From Desulfarculaceae bacterium (GTDB lineage Bacteria; Desulfobacterota; Desulfarculia; Desulfarculales; Desulfarculaceae): 64,000 nt of DNA. Below the pieces are notes generated by a model. That model had not been told where the DNA came from. It saw nothing but the letters and a program-made list of their open reading frames with translations, and did no database searches. The position numbers and the translations under genes were made by a program. The number at the start of each line of letters is the position of its first letter. Position 1 is the stretch's first letter. The stretch spans positions 124,001 to 188,000 of the forward strand of contig JAIPEN010000004.1 of assembly GCA_021737145.1 (NCBI GenBank), in the 5' to 3' direction. Below, one piece after another: positions 55,892 to 64,000 of this stretch.

Positions 55892-56998
55892 ATGAAAGTC
55901 CATTGCAACACCTGCGGAACCAATTTCAGCCTGGATGAGTCCAAGCTCCCCTCCCAGGGCGCCTGGGTGCGTTGCGGCATCTGCGGCGAGGTGTTCCAGG
56001 TGCTCCCGCCCGGCGAGGAGGAGACCCCGCCCCCCGAGCCCCAGGTCCCGGATCAGGAGCCGTTCGAGGGCGAACCAGAGCCGGGCGCGGAGCCGGACCA
56101 GCCGCCCGTGCCGGGCGAATTCCCGGAGCCTCCGGAGGAGCCGGCCGAGGACGGCGAGACGATCATCGCCGAGGAGCAGGCCGAGGTTGACCAGCGGGCC
56201 GAGGACAGCGAACCGGAGCAGGCCCAGGAGACCGAACCCGAGTGGACGCCGCCCAAGCCGGACCCGGCCCACGGACCGCCCCGGTTGGGCTCCCTCGATC
56301 TGAACCAGGTGCAGGGAGCCGAGACCGCCAAGGCCAGGGAACGGGCCGACTTCGGTCTGGAGGAGCGGCCGGTAGAAGCCGAGCGCCCTCCCCGCAGCCC
56401 CCTGTTCAAGCTGACCTTCTGGTTGATCGGCCTGCTGCTGTTGGCCATGGTCACCGCCCTGGGCGCGGTGGTGGTGATGGCCCGCCTGGGCGTGGGCCCC
56501 GGGGTGGTGGACCAGTTGGCCTCCCTGCCGGGCATGGCCGCCCTGGTGGGCAGGGATGCCGGCATGTCCATGCCGGCCAGCCAGCCGGGGCAGCCTCCAC
56601 GCATGAGCCTGGTGGAGGTGAAAAACCTCCTGCTGGACAACGAGACCGTGGGTCAGATCTTCGTGATCCAGGGCAAGGTGATCAACAACCACCGGCGACC
56701 CCAGCGCTCGGTGCTGGTGCAGGTCACCCTGCGCGACACCATGGGCAAGATGATCAAGCGGGCCAGCTCCTACGCGGGCAGCGTGTTCACCTCCGCGGAG
56801 CTGAAGTTCATGAGCCTGGGGGTCATCGAACGGCGTCTGGCCAGCGACCTGGCCCTGGACGGGCGCCCCTACGTGGCCGGGCCCGGCGAGGCCCTGCCCT
56901 TCATGATCGTGGTGGCCAACCTACCCAAGGAGGGGCTCCAGTTCACCGCCGAGGTGATAAGCTCCGAGCCCCTGGCCGACAAGCCGGTGCTGCGATAG
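55892..56998 (+). CDS. zinc-ribbon and DUF3426 membrane protein
   Basis: 368 residues. An MJ0042-type zinc ribbon (C5, C8, C28, C31) is followed by a long Pro/Glu-rich linker (40-165), one membrane helix (about 174-198) and a C-terminal DUF3426 domain (about 205-365), placed outside the cytoplasm. The role is unknown; in many proteobacteria such proteins sit near translation or cell-cycle genes. The linker is strongly acidic, unlike its neighbours. Confidence 0.82.
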   Translation: MKVHCNTCGTNFSLDESKLPSQGAWVRCGICGEVFQVLPPGEEETPPPEPQVPDQEPFEGEPEPGAEPDQPPVPGEFPEPPEEPAEDGETIIAEEQAEVDQRAEDSEPEQAQETEPEWTPPKPDPAHGPPRLGSLDLNQVQGAETAKARERADFGLEERPVEAERPPRSPLFKLTFWLIGLLLLAMVTALGAVVVMARLGVGPGVVDQLASLPGMAALVGRDAGMSMPASQPGQPPRMSLVEVKNLLLDNETVGQIFVIQGKVINNHRRPQRSVLVQVTLRDTMGKMIKRASSYAGSVFTSAELKFMSLGVIERRLASDLALDGRPYVAGPGEALPFMIVVANLPKEGLQFTAEVISSEPLADKPVLR

Positions 56999-57045
56999 AG
57001 CCCATCAGCCCAGCCCCGGCCGGTCCCGTCAAGCGGGTGTAAGGC

Positions 57046-58050
57046 ATGTTCTCGCGGATTATCCTGGGAATAGCCGGCGGCATCGGGGTGATCGTCATGG
57101 GCACCCTGGGCTACCGCTTGCTGGAAAACTACACCTGGCTGGAAGCCCTGTACATGACCGTTATCACCGTGACCACGGTGGGCTTCGGCGAGGTGCGCCC
57201 CCTGGGCCCCGAAGGCCGCATCTTCACCATCATCCTCATGCTCACCGGCGTGGGCACCATCTTTTACCTGCTAACCGCCTTCACCCAGTTCGTGGTGGAA
57301 GGCAAGCTGAGGCAGGTCATGGGGAGGCGAAGCTTGGAACGCACCATTCGCTCCATCAAGGACCACTACATCGTCTGCGGCTACGGCCGCATCGGCGCCC
57401 TGGTCACCGAGATGATCATGGAGTCGGGCCGCGAGGTGGTGGTCATCGACGACAAGGAGGAGGTGACCCGCCGCCTGGAGTCCGAGGGCATCAACTACGT
57501 GCTCGGCTCGGCCACCGAGGACGAGAGCCTGCTGGCCGCGGGGGTGGAGCGGGCCAAGGGGCTCATCGCCTCGGTGAGCTCGGACGCGGGCAACGTGTAC
57601 ATCGTCCTGACCGCCAAGGACATGCGCCCCGATCTGTTCATCATCGCCCGGGCCACCGAGCCGGGCAGCGAACGCAAGCTCAAGCACGCCGGGGCCGACA
57701 AGGTGGTGAGCCCCTATTTCATCGGGGCGCGGCGCATGGCCCAGACCGTGCTCCGGCCCACGGTGGCCGACTTCATCGACCTGACCTTTCACAGCGCCAC
57801 GGACCAGCCCCTGCGCATGGAGGAGCTGCCCGTGGGGCCCCAGGCCCCCCTGGCCGGGGTGAGCCTGAAGGACTCGGGCATCCGCCAGAAGCTGGACCTG
57901 ATCGTCTTGGCCGTTAAAAAGCCCGACGGCACCATGCGCTTCAACCCGCCGGCCGACACGCTGGTGGAGGTGGGAGACACCCTGGTGGCCATGGGCCCGG
58001 GCACCTCCATGAGCAAGCTGGGCAAGATCCTCAAGGGCGATTCCGCCTAG
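57046..58050 (+). CDS. potassium channel with RCK (TrkA-N and TrkA-C) domains
   Basis: 334 residues. Two membrane helices flank a selectivity filter TVGFGE (44-49; a GFG variant of GYG). An RCK N-domain follows with YIVCGYGRIG (Rossmann), then a TrkA-C domain at about 250-330. The layout is that of MthK-type channels gated by ligand binding. The substrate is probably K+. Single gene. Confidence 0.9.
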   Translation: MFSRIILGIAGGIGVIVMGTLGYRLLENYTWLEALYMTVITVTTVGFGEVRPLGPEGRIFTIILMLTGVGTIFYLLTAFTQFVVEGKLRQVMGRRSLERTIRSIKDHYIVCGYGRIGALVTEMIMESGREVVVIDDKEEVTRRLESEGINYVLGSATEDESLLAAGVERAKGLIASVSSDAGNVYIVLTAKDMRPDLFIIARATEPGSERKLKHAGADKVVSPYFIGARRMAQTVLRPTVADFIDLTFHSATDQPLRMEELPVGPQAPLAGVSLKDSGIRQKLDLIVLAVKKPDGTMRFNPPADTLVEVGDTLVAMGPGTSMSKLGKILKGDSA

Positions 58051-58103
58051 CCCCCCTCGGAACAGCCGGGCGTCCGGGGCGCCGGGCGAGGCTCCCACTC
58101 TGC

Positions 58104-58153
58104 TAAAAAAAGGAACGCGCCCACGAACCGGCCATGACCGGCTCAAGGGCGCG
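58104..58153 (-). terminator. terminator after the minus-strand MBL gene
   Basis: On the minus strand GGGCGCG is preceded by CGCGCCC (58153-58147 with 58122-58116), with an inner GCCGGT-CATG-GCCGGT hairpin, then TTCC and a run of seven Ts (58111-58105). It probably also ends the convergent channel transcript. Confidence 0.75.
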
Positions 58154-58204
58154 CCGCGCCGAGGGGCCCGCGCCTAAAAGGCCGGGCGCCTGGCGGATAA
58201 GAGC

Positions 58205-58852
58205 CTATTCTTCCTTGGGCAGGATGCGCACCTCCACCATGCCCTCCAGGGCCTGGGCGAATTTCTTGGCGTCGTTGTCGTCGCCCACGATGGCGCCGTA
58301 GTGCATGGGGATGGCCACCTTGGGCCCGATGGCCTGGGCCGCGCGCACCGCCTCCTCGGAGGTCATTACATAGGTGCCGCTCACCGGCAGCAGGGCCACG
58401 TCCACCCGCAGGTGGTCCATCTCCGGGATGTAGTCCGTATCCCCGGCATGGTAGATGCTCACCCCGTCCACGGTGAGGATGAAGCCCAGCCACTCGTTGG
58501 CCCGGGGGTGGAACTCCTTGTCCAGGTTGTAGGCGGGCACGGTGTTGACCTTGATCTTGCCCAGCTTGACTTCCTGGCCCGGCACCAGGGCCTTCACCTT
58601 GCCGGTGAGCTTGCCCGCGCTGTCGGACTCGGTGAGGATCACCGTGTCCTCGCCCTGGATCTTGGCGACGTCCTCGGGCACGCAGTGGTCGAAGTGGTCG
58701 TGACTCACCAAAATCAGCGCGGCCTCGGGCCCCTGTTTTATCTCATAGGGGTCGAAGTAGATGGCCCCTTGGCTGGAGTCCAGGCGAAAGCTGTCGTGCC
58801 CCAGCCAGTGCAGGGAGCCCACCACCTTGTCAATGGCGGCTTGGTCGGCCAT
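58205..58852 (-). CDS. metallo-beta-lactamase fold metal-dependent hydrolase
   Basis: 215 residues. Zinc motif VSHDHFDH (H51, H53, D55, H56), AGDTDYIPEM and a C-terminal IPMHYG. It belongs to the UlaG/YtkL-like group of MBL hydrolases, whose substrates are mostly unknown. It starts 37 bases after the CooT-like gene and may be in the same transcript. Confidence 0.88.
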   Translation of the reverse strand: MADQAAIDKVVGSLHWLGHDSFRLDSSQGAIYFDPYEIKQGPEAALILVSHDHFDHCVPEDVAKIQGEDTVILTESDSAGKLTGKVKALVPGQEVKLGKIKVNTVPAYNLDKEFHPRANEWLGFILTVDGVSIYHAGDTDYIPEMDHLRVDVALLPVSGTYVMTSEEAVRAAQAIGPKVAIPMHYGAIVGDDNDAKKFAQALEGMVEVRILPKEE

Positions 58853-58889
58853 GATTCCTTCCTCTCTTGAATTTTTTGCGGCGAACGCT

Positions 58890-59084
58890 CTAATCCGCTG
58901 ACAGCACCACCCGGTGGTTGACCAGGGACATGGACTTGATGCGCCCGGCCAGGGTCTTCTGCTCGCCGTAAATGGAAACCAGGCGGAGCTTGCCGTCGTC
59001 GGTGGGCTCGATCAGGTCCACGTCGGACAGGTAAAGCTCTTCCTCGCCGTTGTTATTGAGCAAATAAGCGGTAGCTTCACACAT
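58890..59084 (-). CDS. CooT family nickel-binding protein
   Basis: 64 residues beginning MCEATAYLL. The CooT family is small (about 61-66 residues) and binds one nickel per dimer through the conserved Cys2. CooT helps CO dehydrogenase maturation in Rhodospirillum. The start overlaps the DUF3842 stop by 8 bases. No CODH gene is in the window. Confidence 0.85.
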   Translation of the reverse strand: MCEATAYLLNNNGEEELYLSDVDLIEPTDDGKLRLVSIYGEQKTLAGRIKSMSLVNHRVVLSAD

Positions 59085-59496
59085 GGTTCAACATCTCCTT
59101 GAGGCGGACCCCCACGATGTGGTCCACCTGATGGGGCAGCGGTTCGCGGATGACGCTGGCCACCTCCACATTTTCCTGGGTGAGGGGCAGCAGAAATTTC
59201 CGGGCCTTGCAACTGGCCACCGCGGCGGCCACCTTGGGGGTGATCTCGCCCATCATGGCATTGGCCAGCACGATGCTGATGGGACCGATGATCACGTCGG
59301 CGTCCTGGATGCTCCAGATTATGGCGTTTTCGCCGGTAGCCCCCCGGTTGGCGCCAGCCTTCATCATCTGGGCGGTGGCGATGGCGTTGCTGCCCAGGGC
59401 CAATGCCTGGACCTTTTCGCCGAACTCCTCTTTGATGCGGCGTATGATGACGCTGCCGATGCCGCCACCCTGTCCGTCGATAACACAGATGCGCAA
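59077..59496 (-). CDS. DUF3842 family protein
   Basis: 139 residues from TTG 59496, 5 bases after AAGGAGG; the frame runs on upstream without support. It begins (M)RICVIDGQGGGIGSVIIRRI, a Rossmann-like glycine motif, then GANRGATGENAI and DVIIGPISIVLANAMMGEI. The function is unknown. It is translationally coupled to the CooT gene, which suggests a shared role in nickel use or one-carbon metabolism. Confidence 0.85.
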   Translation of the reverse strand: MRICVIDGQGGGIGSVIIRRIKEEFGEKVQALALGSNAIATAQMMKAGANRGATGENAIIWSIQDADVIIGPISIVLANAMMGEITPKVAAAVASCKARKFLLPLTQENVEVASVIREPLPHQVDHIVGVRLKEMLNHV

Positions 59497-59596
59497 GGTT
59501 GCCTCCTTGATTAAATGAGAATACACTGAGCTACATCCGCTAGCAAGCCTGAGCAAAGGGGTTGTGAATGCACCTAACGGCCGAAGGAGGCAAACA

Positions 59597-60181
59597 ATGA
59601 CCAGCAGTGGGCTGGGTCTTGTATTGGGGGGATACCTCCTGGGCGCGGTGCCCTTCGGGCTTTTGGTGGCCCGCTTTCTGGGCGGGGTGGACCCCCGCCA
59701 GGGGGGGTCGGGCAACATCGGAGCCACCAACGTGTCGCGTCAGGCGGGCAGGGCCGCCGGGGTTCTGACCCTTGTCCTGGACGTGGCCAAGGGAGCGGTG
59801 CCCACCGCCCTGGCCCTGGATTTGCTCAACCCGGCCTGGGCCGCGGCCGTTGGCCTGGCCGCGTTCGTGGGCCACTGCTGGCCGGTCTATCTGCGCTTCA
59901 AGGGGGGCAAGGGGGTGGCCACCTTCCTGGGGGCCCTGTTGGGCATGGCGCCCTGGGCGGCCCTGGCCTCGGGCCTGGTGCTCATCCTGGTGGCCATAAT
60001 CAGCCGGCACATGTCCCTGGGCTCCATGGCGGGCGGGGTCAGCTCAGTGTTCTGGCTGTGGCTGCTGGGAGCGCCGGTGGCCTTCATGGCCTGCGCCTCG
60101 CTTATGAGCCTGATGATCATCTACAAGCACCGCACCAACATCACCCGCCTCAAGGCCGGGGAAGAGCACGGCTGGCGCTGA
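59597..60181 (+). CDS. plsY: glycerol-3-phosphate acyltransferase PlsY
   Basis: 194 residues from ATG 59597, right after AAGGAGG. The family motifs are present: GSGNIGATNVSR (motif 1), RFKGGKGVATFLG (motif 2) and the C-terminal KHRTNITRLKAG (motif 3), with 6-7 membrane helices. It acylates glycerol-3-phosphate with the acyl-phosphate made by PlsX (4.7 kb). Convergent with yacP by 10 bases. Confidence 0.96.
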   Translation: MTSSGLGLVLGGYLLGAVPFGLLVARFLGGVDPRQGGSGNIGATNVSRQAGRAAGVLTLVLDVAKGAVPTALALDLLNPAWAAAVGLAAFVGHCWPVYLRFKGGKGVATFLGALLGMAPWAALASGLVLILVAIISRHMSLGSMAGGVSSVFWLWLLGAPVAFMACASLMSLMIIYKHRTNITRLKAGEEHGWR

Positions 60182-60191
60182 GCTTCCGGGG

Positions 60192-60692
60192 TTAGAGCCG
60201 GTTTTTGCGGCGGGCCTTCTTGCGCTTGGCCTTGGGCAGGCGCTTGGAAGGCCCCTTCTTCTTGGTGCTGAAGTCCCAGCCCTGATCCTCGTCCCCGCCC
60301 ATGCCCGCGCCGCCCATGACCACCTCCAGCAGGCGGTCGCCGAACTCCTCGGAGGAGAGCACCACCGCGCCGTGCACCCGGCAGCGGCCGGCCAGCTCCC
60401 GGTCACTGGTCACCACGGTGAGGCCGCCCCCGTCCTGGGCAGCGATGGCGGCGATCACGTCGTCGGCCGAGCGGCCGACCCCGGAGAACTTCACCGGCAC
60501 CCCGGCCGCCCGGGTGTCCTTGCCTCCGGGCTCCAGGCCGCCGTCGAACACCACCGATATCTTGTGGGAGCGTTTTTTGCGGTACAGGCGCAGGGCCTCG
60601 ATCAGGGCCTCGCGGCCCTGGCCCCGGTCCGAGGCAAAGGCCAGCTCGGGCACGGTGTGGATGAGGTTGTAGCCGTCTATGACCAGACGCAT
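60192..60692 (-). CDS. NYN domain protein (YacP-like RNase)
   Basis: 166 residues. PIN-like NYN fold with MRLVIDGYNLIH (D6), SVVFDG and TSDRELAGR. YacP/Rae1-type proteins are ribosome-associated mRNA endonucleases. The final 25 residues are Lys/Arg-rich. It starts 4 bases after parB and forms one transcript with it. Confidence 0.85.
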   Translation of the reverse strand: MRLVIDGYNLIHTVPELAFASDRGQGREALIEALRLYRKKRSHKISVVFDGGLEPGGKDTRAAGVPVKFSGVGRSADDVIAAIAAQDGGGLTVVTSDRELAGRCRVHGAVVLSSEEFGDRLLEVVMGGAGMGGDEDQGWDFSTKKKGPSKRLPKAKRKKARRKNRL

Positions 60693-60696
60693 GAGG

Positions 60697-61602
60697 TTAG
60701 CTGGAGAGCAGCTCTAGCAGGCGTTCCAGCTCCTTGCCGGATGAGAAGCGGATGGTGATGGAGCCCTTTTTGCCCTTGCGCTTAATCTCCACCGGCGCGC
60801 CCAGGCGGTAGCGCAGGTTTTCGGCCAGGCTGCCCAAGTGCACCTCTTCCTGGCTGGGCGGCTTGGGCGGGGTGGGCGCGGAGCTCATCTTCTTGACCAG
60901 GGCCTCGGCCGCGCGCACCGACAGTCCCTTGGACACGATCTCGTCGCGGGCCACGCGCATGGCCTGCTCGTTGCCCAACGACAGCAGGGCCCGGGCATGC
61001 CCCGCGCTCATCAGGCCGGTGGCCAGGTCCTTTTGCATTTCGGCCGGCAGCTTTAAAAGGCGCAGGCTGTTGGCCACGGTGGAGCGGTCCCGGCCCACGC
61101 CAGAGGCGATGTCCTCCTGGCTCAGCTCGAACTCGGCAGCCAGGCGGCGGTAGGCATGGGCTTCTTCCAGGGGATTCAGGTCCTCGCGCTGCAGGTTCTC
61201 CAACAGGGCCAGCAAAAGCGCCTGCTGATCCGTGGCCCGGCGCACCACCACCGGCACCGCCAGGAGGCCGGCCATCTGGCTGGCCCTGAGGCGGCGCTCG
61301 CCGGCGATGACCTGATAGCCGCCGTCAACCGGCCGCACCACCAGCGGCTGCAACACCCCGTGTTCGGCGATGGAGTCGGCCAGGGCCTTCAGAGCGTCCT
61401 TGTCGAACAGGCGGCGCGGCTGGAAGGGGTTGGGCTCCAGGCGCTCCAGGGGCAGTTCCACCACCCGCTCGCCGGGTCCCGGCTCGTTGGCCAGGCCGCC
61501 GTCGGGATAATCGTCGTCGCCCAGCAGGGCGGCCAGACCCCGGCCCAGGGCCGGAGCCTTGCGCCGCTGGGGCTTTTTCTTTTCCTCGAAATTGTCGCTC
61601 AT
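60697..61602 (-). CDS. parB: chromosome partitioning protein ParB
   Basis: 301 residues. The ParB/Srx CTPase domain has GERRLRA, then ENLQREDLNPLEEA and the helix-turn-helix LSQEDIASGVGRDRSTVAN; the C-terminal dimer domain ends LERLLELL. It loads on parS DNA and spreads as a CTP clamp. It overlaps parA by 4 bases. Confidence 0.96.
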   Translation of the reverse strand: MSDNFEEKKKPQRRKAPALGRGLAALLGDDDYPDGGLANEPGPGERVVELPLERLEPNPFQPRRLFDKDALKALADSIAEHGVLQPLVVRPVDGGYQVIAGERRLRASQMAGLLAVPVVVRRATDQQALLLALLENLQREDLNPLEEAHAYRRLAAEFELSQEDIASGVGRDRSTVANSLRLLKLPAEMQKDLATGLMSAGHARALLSLGNEQAMRVARDEIVSKGLSVRAAEALVKKMSSAPTPPKPPSQEEVHLGSLAENLRYRLGAPVEIKRKGKKGSITIRFSSGKELERLLELLSS

Positions 61603-62399
61603 GCCGCCCTGCCCTCGGCCGGCGCGCCGCTGTTGCCCCGAGGCCCGGCCATGACCTCTTGGGCCAGTTGCTCATAACTCTGGGCCCCGGCGCAGCGGGG
61701 ATCGTATAGCAGCACCGGCAGGCCGTGGCTGGGCGCTTCCGACAGCCGCACGTTGCGCGGCACCACCGTGTCGTAAACCATATCCTTGAAATGCCCCCGC
61801 ACGTCCTCGCTCACCTGATGTGAGAGGTTGTTGCGCTGATCGAACATGGTCAGCAGGATGCCCTCCAGGCGCATGGCCGGGTTGAGGGTGCGCCGCACCC
61901 GGGCAATGGTGTGCAGGAGCTGGGTGAGCCCTTCCAGGGCGTAATACTCGGTTTGCAGGGGCACCAGGACCCCCTGGCAGGCGGTGAGCGCGTTGAGGGT
62001 CAACAGGCCCAGGGAGGGGGGGCAATCCAAGAGGATGAAACGGTAGCGCCCGGCCAGGGAGGCCAGGGCCTCGCCCAAAAGGCGCTCGCGGCCGGCCCGC
62101 CCGGCCAGCTCCACCTCGGCCCCGAAAAGGTTCACGTCAGAACCCAGGAGGTGCAGGTGCTCCAGGTCAGTGGGGCGGACCGCCTGGTCGGCCGTGGCCT
62201 GGCCGATCATCACGTGATACAGGGTGGCGTTCTCGGGCTGGATCTCCACGCCCAATCCGCTGGTGGCGTTGCCCTGGGGGTCGCAGTCCACCAGCAGGGT
62301 GGGCTGGCCTTCCATGGCCAGGCTGGCGGCCAGATTGACCGCCGTGGTGGTCTTGCCCACCCCGCCCTTCTGATTGGCAATGGTAATGATCCGGCCCAT
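61599..62399 (-). CDS. parA: chromosome partitioning ATPase ParA/Soj
   Basis: 266 residues. Deviant Walker A KGGVGKTTT (11-19), DCDPQGN and DCPPSLG. It binds DNA as an ATP dimer and moves ParB-parS complexes. It is placed after secF, not next to rsmG/mnmG as in many genomes. No clear parS is visible nearby. Confidence 0.96.
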   Translation of the reverse strand: MGRIITIANQKGGVGKTTTAVNLAASLAMEGQPTLLVDCDPQGNATSGLGVEIQPENATLYHVMIGQATADQAVRPTDLEHLHLLGSDVNLFGAEVELAGRAGRERLLGEALASLAGRYRFILLDCPPSLGLLTLNALTACQGVLVPLQTEYYALEGLTQLLHTIARVRRTLNPAMRLEGILLTMFDQRNNLSHQVSEDVRGHFKDMVYDTVVPRNVRLSEAPSHGLPVLLYDPRCAGAQSYEQLAQEVMAGPRGNSGAPAEGRAA

Positions 62400-62460
62400 G
62401 ACCTACCACGTTAGCTGGCTCGCGCCTGTGTATCAAGCCCCAATACGGTGGCTTCCTCCC

Positions 62461-62481
62461 GGCGGGGCCAGAGGCCCCGCC
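62461..62481 (-). other. intercistronic hairpin between secF and parA
   Basis: A perfect 9-base-pair GC stem with a 3-base loop, 12 bases after the secF stop. No T tract follows, so termination is doubtful; it may stabilise the secF message. Confidence 0.5.
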
Positions 62482-62492
62482 TCACGGCCCGG

Positions 62493-63704
62493 CTAGCGCT
62501 TGCGGCGCTTCTTGCCGGACTTCTTGCCCTTGCGCTTGCGCGCGCTGGCCTGCTTGGCCGGGCTCACCGGTATGGCCGGAACCGGCTCGGGCGTGGGCTC
62601 GGGCCGGGGCTGGGCCGCGGGCCGGGAAGCCCGCCGGGTGAATACGGAGTCTCCTTCGGGCAGCAGCAGCAGAATGGGGCTGGCCACGAAGATGGAGGAG
62701 TAGGTGCCCACCACCACGCCCACCAGCAGGGCCAGGGCGAAGTCCTGGATCACCCCGCCGCCCAGGATGTAGAGGCTGCCCAGCACCACCAGGGTGGTGC
62801 TCGAAGTCAGGATGGTGCGGCTCAAGGTCTGGTTGACCGAGGAGTTGATCACCTCTCCCAGCTCCAGCTTGCCCGCCCGCTTGAGGTTCTCGCGGATGCG
62901 GTCGTAGACGATGATGGTGTCGTTGAGCGAGTAACCGATGATGGTCAGCAGGGCGGCCACCGTGGCCAGGGTGAATTCCTTGTCCAGCAGGCTGAACACG
63001 CCCACGGTGATGGCCACGTCGTGGATCAGGGCCACGATGGCCCCCAAGGCGTAGCGCAGCTTCAGAAGCCAGCAAAGACCCACCGTGACCACCAGCGAGG
63101 TCAAGATGAGCCAGACCGTGCCGCCTCCCGGCTGGCCTCCCGCCGCGCTTATGAGGGTCTGCACCAGCAGGGTGGCCCCCACCAGCACCGCGGCCATGAC
63201 CGCGGCCAACCCCCACTTCTGCTCAAAACGGCCGGAGATGTACACCACGATCAACAGGATGGCGTAGAAGATGGCCAGCAGGGCCTTTTCGCGCAAGTCG
63301 GCCCCCACCTTGGGGCCCACCATCTCCACCCGGCGCACCTCCACCTTGCCCTTGCCATAAGTGGCGGACAGGGTTTCGCGCACCCGGTCGGAAAGGCCTT
63401 GCAGCTTGAGGCCTTGGTTCTCGTCGCGGACGAGGAACTCCTTGCGTCCCTCCCCTCCGAAGCTCTGCACCAGGGCCTGGCCCATGCCGATGGGCTCCAG
63501 GGCCTTTTTGATGGACGCCGCGTCGGTGGATTCGGTGAAGCGGACCTGCACCAGGATGCCGCCGGCGAAATCGATGCCCAGGTTGGGGCCGCCTTGCACG
63601 AACAGGCTCACCACCGTGGCCAAAATAAGCAGGCCGCTGAGGATGAACGCCTTGAAGCGCTGCCCAACGAAATTGATATTTACATCCGGTTTTATGAATT
63701 GCAT
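62493..63704 (-). CDS. secF: protein translocase subunit SecF
   Basis: 403 residues. An N-terminal membrane helix, the periplasmic loop with GIDFAGG, then five helices with the conserved SLNDTIIVYDRIREN. SecDF uses proton flow to pull proteins out of the Sec channel. The C-terminal 60 residues are a Pro-rich then Lys/Arg-rich tail (AKQASARKRKGKKSGKKRRKR), longer than usual. It starts 22 bases after secD. Confidence 0.95.
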   Translation of the reverse strand: MQFIKPDVNINFVGQRFKAFILSGLLILATVVSLFVQGGPNLGIDFAGGILVQVRFTESTDAASIKKALEPIGMGQALVQSFGGEGRKEFLVRDENQGLKLQGLSDRVRETLSATYGKGKVEVRRVEMVGPKVGADLREKALLAIFYAILLIVVYISGRFEQKWGLAAVMAAVLVGATLLVQTLISAAGGQPGGGTVWLILTSLVVTVGLCWLLKLRYALGAIVALIHDVAITVGVFSLLDKEFTLATVAALLTIIGYSLNDTIIVYDRIRENLKRAGKLELGEVINSSVNQTLSRTILTSSTTLVVLGSLYILGGGVIQDFALALLVGVVVGTYSSIFVASPILLLLPEGDSVFTRRASRPAAQPRPEPTPEPVPAIPVSPAKQASARKRKGKKSGKKRRKR

Positions 63705-63726
63705 GGGTGCTCCGGGTTGGGCAAAC

Positions 63727-64000
63727 CTAGATCAGAAGCCGCTTGGGCCTGAACTGGTGCAGATAAAGATCGAACAACAGCCGGGTGAAGGTGATGGCCG
63801 TGAACAGGGAGCTGGCGATACCTATGGACAGGGTCACCGCGAAGCCCCTGATGGGCCCGGTCCCGAACTGGAACAGCACCAGGGCGGCGATCAAGGTGGT
63901 TATGTTGGCGTCCAGAATGGTCAGGGTGGCCTTGCCGTAGCCGGCCTCCACCGCCGCGTAGGGCGTCTTGCCCAGCCTGAGCTCTTCGCGCACCCTCTCG
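63727..64000 (-). CDS. secD: protein translocase subunit SecD (3' part, cut by window edge)
   Basis: The last about 90 residues of SecD run in from the right edge. They include [17 protein letters not shown] and [27 protein letters not shown], typical of the last SecD membrane helices. It partners SecF. The gene continues beyond the window. Confidence 0.93.
   Translation of the reverse strand, partial: ERVREELRLGKTPYAAVEAGYGKATLTILDANITTLIAALVLFQFGTGPIRGFAVTLSIGIASSLFTAITFTRLLFDLYLHQFRPKRLLI

Noticed and set aside
62203-62224. parS-like site around CACGTG in parA
   Set aside because: Only about 11 of 16 bases match the parS consensus and the left half is poor. It lies inside coding sequence, so it is more likely chance.
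62408-62436. Promoter TTGATA/TAACGT before parA
   Set aside because: The spacer is 17 but the -10 is poor, and the start would fall 2 bases from the ATG.

Overview
The window is about 64 kb of a very GC-rich bacterial chromosome, almost fully packed with genes on both strands. It has no tRNA or rRNA gene, no insertion sequence, no CRISPR array and no prophage that I can see. The mix of genes points to an anaerobic member of the Desulfobacterota (former Deltaproteobacteria), perhaps close to Desulfarculales: a ferredoxin-fused EtfA, an octaheme HAO-like cytochrome, a menaquinone-type fumarate reductase with class I two-subunit fumarase, pyruvate phosphate dikinase, a RACo-like ferredoxin/ASKHA protein, a CooT-like nickel protein and a CoA-disulfide/polysulfide reductase with a rhodanese domain. 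The taxon is an inference from gene content; no rRNA is present.

Layout. (1) 1-6474, minus strand: a lipid operon read as yceD(DUF177)-rpmF-plsX-acyl-CoA dehydrogenase-etfB-etfA-fabG-acpP-fabF. Where many bacteria have fabH-fabD between plsX and fabG, this operon carries an acyl-CoA dehydrogenase and an electron-transfer flavoprotein; a fabH lies alone at 40.5 kb. (2) 6.7-11.7 kb: greA, an AmpG-like permease, an Ada-like methyltransferase/AraC protein and hflK-hflC. (3) 11.8-20.7 kb: rplU-rpmA-obgE-proB-proA-nadD-rsfS-gpmI-M48 protease-DUF2059, a tightly overlapped housekeeping run. (4) 20.7-26.0 kb: an EF-G with a hairpin in its leader, a MagIII-like DNA glycosylase and a RACo-like protein. 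(5) 26.3-31.0 kb: a secreted small protein, then a minus-strand redox operon: CoA-disulfide reductase-rhodanese, metallo-beta-lactamase protein, DUF2080 small protein and LpdA. (6) 31.2-33.1 kb: crcB-DUF190 and a response-regulator diguanylate cyclase. (7) 33.4-41.5 kb: aminotransferase, homoserine dehydrogenase, ApgM-like phosphoglycerate mutase, thioesterase, PPDK and FabH. (8) 41.7-50.2 kb: DHH phosphoesterase, PycB-like carboxyltransferase, exported carbonic anhydrase, ferritin, octaheme cytochrome, QueE, an unknown membrane protein and a glycosyltransferase. (9) 50.3-55.2 kb: fumarase alpha/beta and frdCAB, a complete malate-to-succinate module. (10) 55.3-64.0 kb: hpt, a DUF3426 protein, a K+ channel, an MBL hydrolase, DUF3842-CooT, plsY, then yacP/parB/parA/secF/secD on the minus strand, with secD cut by the window edge.

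Together the genes cover lipid synthesis, C3/C4 carbon flow (PPDK, carboxyltransferase, fumarase, fumarate reductase) and redox/thiol chemistry. The most unusual observation is the acyl-CoA dehydrogenase plus bifurcating-type EtfAB built into the type II fatty acid synthesis operon. This raises the possibility of an ETF-driven reduction step in fatty acid synthesis; that is a hypothesis, not something the sequence proves.
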